Below, one piece after another: positions 57,141-64,000 of a stretch of DNA of 64,000 nucleotides. The notes under the pieces were generated by a model. It made no database searches. It was not told the origin of the DNA and worked only from the letters and a program-made list of their open reading frames with translations. The translations under genes were made by a program, and so were the position numbers. Position 1 is the first letter of the stretch; each line of letters begins with the position of its first letter. The stretch is from Gnetum montanum (lineage: Eukaryota; Streptophyta; Gnetopsida; Gnetales; Gnetaceae): positions 292,264 to 356,263 of the forward strand of contig MNCI01029147.1 in the NCBI GenBank assembly GCA_015680685.1, in the 5' to 3' direction.

Positions 57141-59312
57141 TGCCCAAGAAACTTAGATACAAAGGTGCCTATATGTAGCAACCACACAATAAGAAAACAC
57201 CTAGTGGTTGATAGCTAATAAGGAGAGCAATTCACCAACATGCATGGAACTGACTGGGGGAACAACTTGTAACCACAACGAAAGCATAGATACATTGGAT
57301 CATGAGCGTCATTGACTTCCACCACTTAACTTGAAAACATCCATTGGGAGAAGTTGGACACTTCTAAGAAATTTAAAAAAATGCTCGTTATTCCAGATCT
57401 CTCCCTTTCAATTCAGTCATGGGGGAGATGGCCACCTATGCTGATCATTTGAGGCCCTCAGTTCTTTTAAGTTTTTTTTTTACATATTTTTGTTTTACAA
57501 ATTTCTTTAACTTTTTTTGTTTTTGTTTTACAACATCGTTTATACTTTTTCATTTCTTTGTGTGTGTGTGTGTTTGTTATCCATTTTGTTAAGTTTTTCA
57601 CGCAATAAGTGCTCCAAAGATGGTATGAACTATTTTCCATTGATTGCTAATGTTTGGTTTTTAACTTTAAGTTATGATGTTGATACTAAGGTATGGTTCT
57701 TTTGATATAGCAGGAAATGAGTCCACATCATCCACCCATCCATAAATTTCAATGGTTTCTCTTGGCTTGGAACTGTATGGTCCCTTTCTCAATAATAAGA
57801 ACTATCAACGAATTGGTGACTTGGCATTTCTCAAACTAAGGAAGGACTCAAGAATTGAAAAGGGTGTGGCTTCAAAGGAACTTGATGCATTTTTGTTGGC
57901 CATTCTCTTGGGTGCTTGGATGTTTTCTTCTTGAGTTTTCTTACCATTTCAATGTTACCCAATTATCCAGAAGTTGAGCAAATAAAAATAATAAGTCTTT
58001 GCATGGTGTGGTTCTCACACAAAAAAAAATAGTGAGAATTCAAAGCACACCTCTTAGACAGAATAATCATTTGGGCTACAAGCACTGGTTATGAAACTAA
58101 ATAAACATGTTTCCTCTAACTAAGGTCCTTCTCGCTTCCTAACTTCTCATCTTTCGTTTCGTCAGAATGGTGGTGGCTCTTCGGTGAAGGCATTCATGTT
58201 ACTTCAGAGGATGATTAGCTAGATGTATTAATGCGAAGTCATTGGATGTGGTTTTTATGAGGCTGGATTTGGAATGAGATCTACCAAGTCACATTAATCA
58301 TTAAATACACAAGGGGCTATACATCACCTTGTTCTTGAGACTCCATTCCATTCTCTCCTTTCCATCGTTCTTCCTCCATTGTTCACCTCATTGCCAGTTG
58401 TATCATTAGTGTATATCTTGGTTGACACATTATTTTCTTTTTGGTAAATTCTTGTGGTTAAGACTTTAACTCTTGTTCCAAATGACATTCCCAGAGCCTA
58501 TGGACTCTTTGAATGTGGGTTTTTCAGGGTATTAAGGGCATGAGCTTGCTTTGGGAAGGACCCACTAGCATTCCTATTTGGTGCACCAGTTAAATTTTTT
58601 CCCTTAACATTTTTCCAATCAACTCTATTTTGTTCATTTCCATCTTGACATCCATTTCATCGACGTCCCAATTGTTTCTTTTTCTCCACCTTCCTTGTTC
58701 CTTTTCTTTTCTTTTCTTCCATTCTATCACTACTGGAGGTTCGCTCTCAGTCATGGGGGTCCTGGTCCAATTTTTTTGATTTTTCTCCTAACCCCTACAC
58801 CCTCAGTAGTCATCATTAGTATATCTCCAGATCCATATCAACCATCCCACAACTCAGCCAATGGACCTTACACCAAAGCAAGGTATCAATTGCATTTTGA
58901 TTCATTTACCCTTGCTAATATAAGACTATGTTGAGTGTGCAGATGGCAATCATGCAACAACAGATTGGATCTAGAGGGAACACTTAGAATGGATCAGTGC
59001 TGAAGCAGCTATGCAAGGAGTAAGATCGATGGCATGCTTAGGATAGACAACGAAAGGTGCAATCTTGGCGTTAGCAACAACAGACTTCTTCTCTCTTCTC
59101 TCTTCTCTCTCAGCTGCTAAATAAGGCCTGATGTCAAATGTATAAAGTGTTCACTCTTGTTGTCATGAACATTAGTTTTGTCATGTTTTGTGATGATGAT
59201 CCGTTCACATGTCATCCCATTCACCATTAGCTCCATTCAAGTCAATAATCCCATACCTTCCCAATATTTTGTAAGGAACTCAAGGATAAGCTTTTATTCA
59301 ATCATGGGGGTA
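57141..59312 (+). other. Element D noncoding 3' region with repeated PPT-like words
   Basis: No RT, RNase H or INT. The sequence resembles the noncoding 3' part of element E (compare 58530-58590 with 63340-63390, and 57717-57930 with 62400-62620). TCATGGGGG occurs at 57417-57425, 58752-58760 and, as the true polypurine tract, 59302-59310; a fourth copy is in the Gag tail at 56161. A CT-rich run lies at 59091-59120. Short open frames (57517-57705, 57752-57934, 58695-58934) look fortuitous. Confidence 0.6.
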
Positions 59313-60137
59313 TGATGGGACACGATATCACATGGGCTGCGATATCGCGTACACGATATCGCATTTGCTACAACATTGTGTCGTCCCCTTCCTTATCGCA
59401 TACGCGATATCGCAATGCACCACCAATTCTATAAATAAGAGGCAGCTCTCCCTTGTTCCTCCATCTAGATCTAGACCTTAGCCAAACTCTTGCAGTTTTT
59501 CCATTCCAGAGTTAGAATATTTTCCATGTGCCCGCAGTAGGAATCCCAAAGTGAACGGATCTTTATTCGAGAAATTTTGTACCTAAGCACACAATTGTGT
59601 ACAGAAATAAAGATGAGCTTTGGATAAACCTTGCAGTGCATGGACTAAGCTAAATAGGACTTTAATTATTGTTATTTATTGTTCATTGTTTAAATGCTTT
59701 CTTAAGGACTTAATCTCTCTCAACCCTCAACTCTCATAGTTAAGTTCATTTAGTACGACTACTTCGAGCAGGTGCATTACGCTTGGTAATCCCAATAACA
59801 AATAGCATTTGGTAACCCAGTAGCGTTGCATTGGTTTAGGATGTGAAACAACAAGTGGGAATGGATATTGATTCTAGGTTAATTAAGGGTCAGTTAGTTA
59901 AAGTTAGTTAATTAGTCTCTTCACCCTTTTCCCTTTTAGCATAGGCGATAAAACATAAAAGATATAAAAATCACATGCCTCAAGCTTACTTAACCATACA
60001 ACCATGACAAATACAAGTAAGCTAACCTTAGGTGTTCCATAAGGTGTGTAGGCACTTAGTCTGTGGAGTTCAACCAGATCGCACATGTAACGCTCGTATT
60101 CATATGGTTGAGTGTAGGGGTACCTCGCCACTCATCA
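59313..60137 (+). repeat. Element D 3' LTR
   Basis: 825 bp. GATATC palindromes at 59322-59415, TATAAATA at 59430-59437, end CTCATCA, then the TSD CTTTA. Confidence 0.92.
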
Positions 60138-60442
60138 CTTTACATGATGAATCCTTCATTCTTTGTCCATAGCCTTGATCTTTCACATGTTTTAATGATG
60201 TCAACTTTTCTTGTACAATATCATATCCTTATCCACATTCTTTGGAATTCCTACATGATCATTTGAAGACCATGTAGATGACCTCTTCCTTTAAGCTCTA
60301 TATATTTCATTTCTTATCCTCTTTAGATCATCATACATAGTCCTACAAACACAATAACCATACAACCATGCAAACAATGTTTGACTCAATTTTAATTAAT
60401 GTTTTGACACACACCAAAACACACTAAAAGGTCCACAACTCA

Positions 60443-62240
60443 TACTTCTAATTATGCATTAAGAGTAGTGTTGACTCAGTTAGATGATCAAACATGTCCA
60501 TACTATATACACTACACTAGAAAAGTAGCTTATGGCTGTGGTATATGTACTTGAAAAATTTTAACATTATGTGCTCATCTACTCAATCTATGTTCATATA
60601 GAACACAATGCAATTAGATTCTTAATGAATAAATCAATGGTTAGTCCAAGAGTAATAAGATGGCTTTTCATGTTAGAGGAGTTTGACATAACAATGATTG
60701 ATAGGAAAGGAACTGAAAAACATTGTAGTTGATCACATGTCAAGACGAAGATGGAACCCTTATCAAAATGAACAACCCTTATTAGACCAATTTCTCAATG
60801 AAAACTTATTTAACAAAAAACAATGGTTGTGAATTTAGCAGCAAAGTCCTGGATGACTAATTACATGACTTATATAACTAGACAAGAGCTTCATGCTAAA
60901 ATGGAATAAAAAACAAAAAGAATAGTTTCTTCAGAAAATAAAAAAATATATAGAGATTAAAGGGAATATTTATAAGATTTTTGTAGATGGTTTAATTCAA
61001 TGATGTGTTTTGGAGGAAAATCAACAAAGAGTCTTGCAAGATACACATGAGGCCATGTGATGATCATTATGTAGGATGATGACCAGCACTAAAACTTATG
61101 ATTGTAGGTCACTTTAAACCTACCATATTTAGGGACACATATCATTTTGCACAATCTTGTGAATGATGTTAGAAAGATAGAAGAATAACAACCATAAATG
61201 AAGGACCCTAATAGTAGATATGGTAGTTAGAACCATTTGATATTTGGGAAATGGATTTTATAGGACCCATCATGCCTATGTCAAATGGAAAGATATATAT
61301 CATTATGACTATTGATTACTATACTAAGTCAGTAGAAGTAGTTATAGTTAAAGATTACATATCCATAATAGTTGCTAAATATTTTTAACAACATGTAGTA
61401 AATAGGTTTGGAGTACCTAGAATGTTAGTCTCAAATAATAGAACCCATTTTATAGGAGCTATATTAAAAAAGTTAATGCAATGCCTTAGGGTGAATTATA
61501 AATTAACAACACCTTATCATCCATAAGTGAATGATCAAGTTGAGGTAACTAATAGAGAAATTACACGAATATTAACAAGAACTATTGGTAGATATAGGAA
61601 GGATTGGAGCACTAAACTTAATGATGCTCTATGAACATACCAATCCACTTGGAAACTTCCTTTAGGGTATTCACCATATGAACTTATTTATGGTGAACTA
61701 CCTAATTTTCCAATCCAAGAAAAAATGAATATAATAACAATTACCTGTGTGCTTAACTTAAACATAGACCTAGCCCAAAGATTGATGAATCTTAATTTAC
61801 TAGATTAAAATTGACTAGTAACTCAAATGAGTAATGAAATTCATAAAAAGTATTCCAAACATAAACATGACACTATGATTAGAGAAATTTTTATTAGACT
61901 AGGAGATAGAGCCCTTTATTATAACCCAACTCATGTCACCTAAAGAATAAAGTCTAAAATCTTATGGGAAGGAACCTATATAGTCCATGCCACATATCAA
62001 TCATGCGCCATGCAAATATATCACCCATCTGACCCACAAAAATCAATCCTTGTCAACATTCTACAAGTCAAATCATTTAATGACTTTCCATCTTTGGGAG
62101 ACTCTACCCTACATTTCAAGCAACGTATTATCCATTTAATCTTTCAACCTTTTACCTTTGACAACAGTCTTAGAGGTGTTGCCTCTTGTAATTATTCACC
62201 AATCATTTTTATTTTTCAATTTCTTCATATGTTTTGAAAA
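60443..62240 (+). pseudogene. Element E RNase H and integrase, continuing after the F insertion
   Basis: Directly after the second ACTCA the RT/RNase H frame resumes (NYALRVVLTQLDDQ at about 60448-60490). RNase H follows with HIEHNAIRFLMNKSMVSPRV to about 60790. Integrase: a Cys-containing zinc region near 61140-61180, MDFIGPI with the first Asp at 61254-61256, NNRTHF where the second catalytic Asp is Asn (61434-61436), and the Glu at 61542-61544, all in one phase. C-terminal sequence runs to about 62130. The D-to-N change plus stops make it inactive. It is Athila-like and related to the C/D family. Confidence 0.75.
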
Positions 62241-64000
62241 TTTCTTTCAATAACTTTTTGATACTTGTTATTATGTTTGATGTACATATTTTTGGTTGTT
62301 TTTCTAATAAGTTATTAAGAAATAAGCAAGATGTAGTTGCAACAACAAGAATTTCAGCCCATGTTATTGAATCATTAAAGGATTAATTATATATACAATG
62401 AGATCACATCATTTATCCATTCATTTCCAATAATAAGAGGTTCTTACCATTGACATAATGTAATTTTTATGACAATAAAACTAAAATAGACTTGTAATAA
62501 TTATGGCTAGATGAAAATCTAAAGCACTAAGTGGGAATGAAAATGGTGTGACATCAAGGGGATTTATGGATTCTCTAAAGCTACTTCTATGATTCTTATT
62601 ATGCTACTAAGTTGTATTATTTACTTGAGTTGCAACAAAATATGAAAAAATATTTTAAAATAAGTGATGCCTTTTCGTGTCATTGGAAAGACATGTTACC
62701 CATGCTTGAAGGTAGTCCTTTGGTAATGGTTGACATAGTAATAACATAATAAAAATACACAATAAATATTTCTAGGGGTTTGATTGGAAAGACATGTTAC
62801 CCATGCCTCAAGGTAGGAAATTTCTTAGAAATTTCTAGGTTTTTTGAACTCACATTGGTTATGGAACTAGAAGACATGTTACCCATTCTTGAAGGCACTC
62901 CTCTATCCAATGGCCAAGTCTCTTTCAAACTAAACTATGTAACTAATAAAATGCTTCATTGTGCTTCATTGCTAAATGATGATATTTCTTATAGTGGTAA
63001 TAGTCTTATGGTTGTACATTTTGGGATGATATAATAAGATGTCACTGGTAAGTGATATGGACTTGGTTTGAATCTTGGAAGGAAGGGCTAATGATCATTT
63101 TGACCATGCATTATACATAGAATTCATTATACTTATGGTAATACACCTCATGTTCTAGTTTTGCGATCCCTGCCACTACCATTCCACCTCACTATTATAT
63201 ATAATTCTAATTTGATGGTTTTGTATAATATAGTGTTATTTTCTTATTGAAGCAATACTACTTTATGTGCTTTGGGAGATAGGTATAATTTACATTCAAT
63301 TTTTTGAGTACCCACAGATACTTGTAGGTGTGGTTATACAAGGGCATTAAGGATAGAAGCCTACTTTGAGAATGACCCACTTGTGTAACTATCATGTTTC
63401 ATACTAGATGACCAATTCCACATCATCTTATACCTCATAAACACTTTAGTAATCATCATTGTTTTCCTACATTTTTATATTTATTTGTAGGTTCAATAAT
63501 TTTGATAAAATTATCTCCTAAATATTAGTTAATCTACCTTGCCCAAAATTCTTCTTTGACATATTTTTAACGTCACAGTTTCATATTCTAAGCATCATCT
63601 ATAATTAAAGAACCCTTTGGATCATCTTTACACCTTCAAGACTGTCCATTTCATCAACTTTTTCAATCAAAATTTGCCAAAAATTTTACAAATTCAAAGG
63701 TGATGTTACACATATAAATATATATATATATGAGTGGACCATAAGGAAAATTTTCATTTCCATCATTTTGCCTGGATGGAAAGATGAAGAATGAAGTGAG
63801 AATAAAAATGGTGTGACATCAAGGGGATTTGTGGATTCTCTAAAGCTATTATGCTGCTAAGTTGTATTATTTACTTAAGTTCTAACAAAAAATGGAAATA
63901 TATTTTAAAATAAGTGCTACCTTGCTATTTCACTGGAAAGACATGTTACCCATGATTGAAGGTAGTCCTTTGGTAACAGTTAACATAGTAATAACATAAT
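62241..64000 (+). repeat. Element E noncoding 3' region with direct repeats
   Basis: No coding. A block at about 62528-62760 recurs at about 63793-64000 (window end), roughly 1265 bp apart, sharing GTGTGACATCAAGGGGATTT and GACATGTTACCCATG. GACATGTTACCCAT also appears at 62791 and 62874, making a short local series. A TA microsatellite lies at 63717-63731. The E LTR was not reached. Confidence 0.65.

Larger units (their letters stand above)
53132..60137 (+). mobile_element. Element D: complete non-autonomous Athila-like retrotransposon
   Basis: 7006 bp with LTRs 53132-53960 and 59313-60137 (TGATGGGA...ACTCATCA) and CTTTA on both sides (53127-53131 and 60138-60142). Internal order: tRNA-Asp-like primer site, Gag, Pro/Gln-rich linker, protease, long noncoding region and polypurine tract. 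RT, RNase H and integrase are missing. Same family as element C and the solo LTR at 106-1125. It is the youngest layer of the E > F > D nest. Confidence 0.92.
52160..60437. mobile_element. Solo LTR F (copia-like), split by element D
   Basis: It starts TGTGGATC and ends GGTCCACA, with ACTCA on both sides (52155-52159 and 60438-60442). Removing element D and its extra TSD copy leaves 1267 bp. The early sequence GAACTTAGAGAAGGGGGG followed by GAATAAGT resembles LTR starts of Ty1/copia elements of the Maximus/SIRE type, an inference from memory of that motif. No internal domain is present. It sits inside E's RNase H region. Confidence 0.75.

Noticed and set aside
57517-58934. Small open frames in the 3' part of element D as possible host genes
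   Set aside because: The region aligns loosely with noncoding 3' sequence of element E and the frames are not shared.
1-64000. tRNA, rRNA or other structural RNA genes
   Set aside because: None with a recognisable body was seen; tRNA-like words occur only as 18-nt primer sites.

Overview
This window looks like nuclear DNA from a seed plant with a large, repeat-choked genome. No single-copy host gene, rRNA, tRNA or CRISPR array was recognised. Nearly all of it is LTR retrotransposons inserted into one another, of Ty3/gypsy type plus one solo LTR that looks Ty1/copia-like. The evidence is TG...CA LTRs, five-base target-site duplications (TSDs), primer sites, polypurine tracts, gag-pol domains and plant-style GT-AG introns. 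Species cannot be named from this alone. Coding frames are mostly broken by stop codons, so most genes are listed as pseudogenes.

Layout. (1) Element A, minus strand, from before base 1 to 28986: an old giant Tat/Ogre-like element with gag, PR, RT-RH, a second archaeal-type RNase H and INT. Two later insertions sit in it: a solo LTR (106-1125, TSD CTCTT) and element C (15264-22827, TSD CTAGT). (2) 28987-30084: unresolved background. (3) Element B, minus strand, 30085-48498, TSD GCACT: a complete 18.4 kb relative of A, richer in CpG and probably younger. (4) 48504-51160: background with a LINE-like remnant and a truncated LTR. (5) Element E, plus strand: an Athila-like RT (51160-52154) whose frame resumes at 60443 and runs through RNase H and INT to about 62000. 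It was split by solo LTR F (52160-60437, TSD ACTCA), which was itself split by element D (53132-60137, TSD CTTTA). (6) 62240-64000: noncoding 3' part of E with long direct repeats.

Elements C and D belong to one LTR family, as does the solo LTR at 106-1125. They have 0.8-1.0 kb LTRs with TGATG...CATCA ends, GATATC palindromes just upstream of a TATA box, and tRNA-Asp-like primer sites. They carry gag (D also carries a protease) but no RT or INT, so they should depend on enzymes supplied by an Athila-like partner.

The most interesting feature is an accessory gene (aORF). In A and B it lies on the strand opposite gag-pol, between the protease and RT regions. It has seven clearly matched exons, with matching splice junctions in the two diverged copies and four near-identical exon lengths, plus two more candidate first exons in B. 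It is flanked on both sides by short repeats that can form a 4-bp stem with a 6-nt loop, and the stem bases change in a compensatory way. A gene that appears related sits in sense orientation in C, downstream of an internal promoter that copies the LTR core (palindromes plus TATAAATA). Two lineages of retroelement therefore seem to carry the same accessory gene in different orientations and under different promoters.
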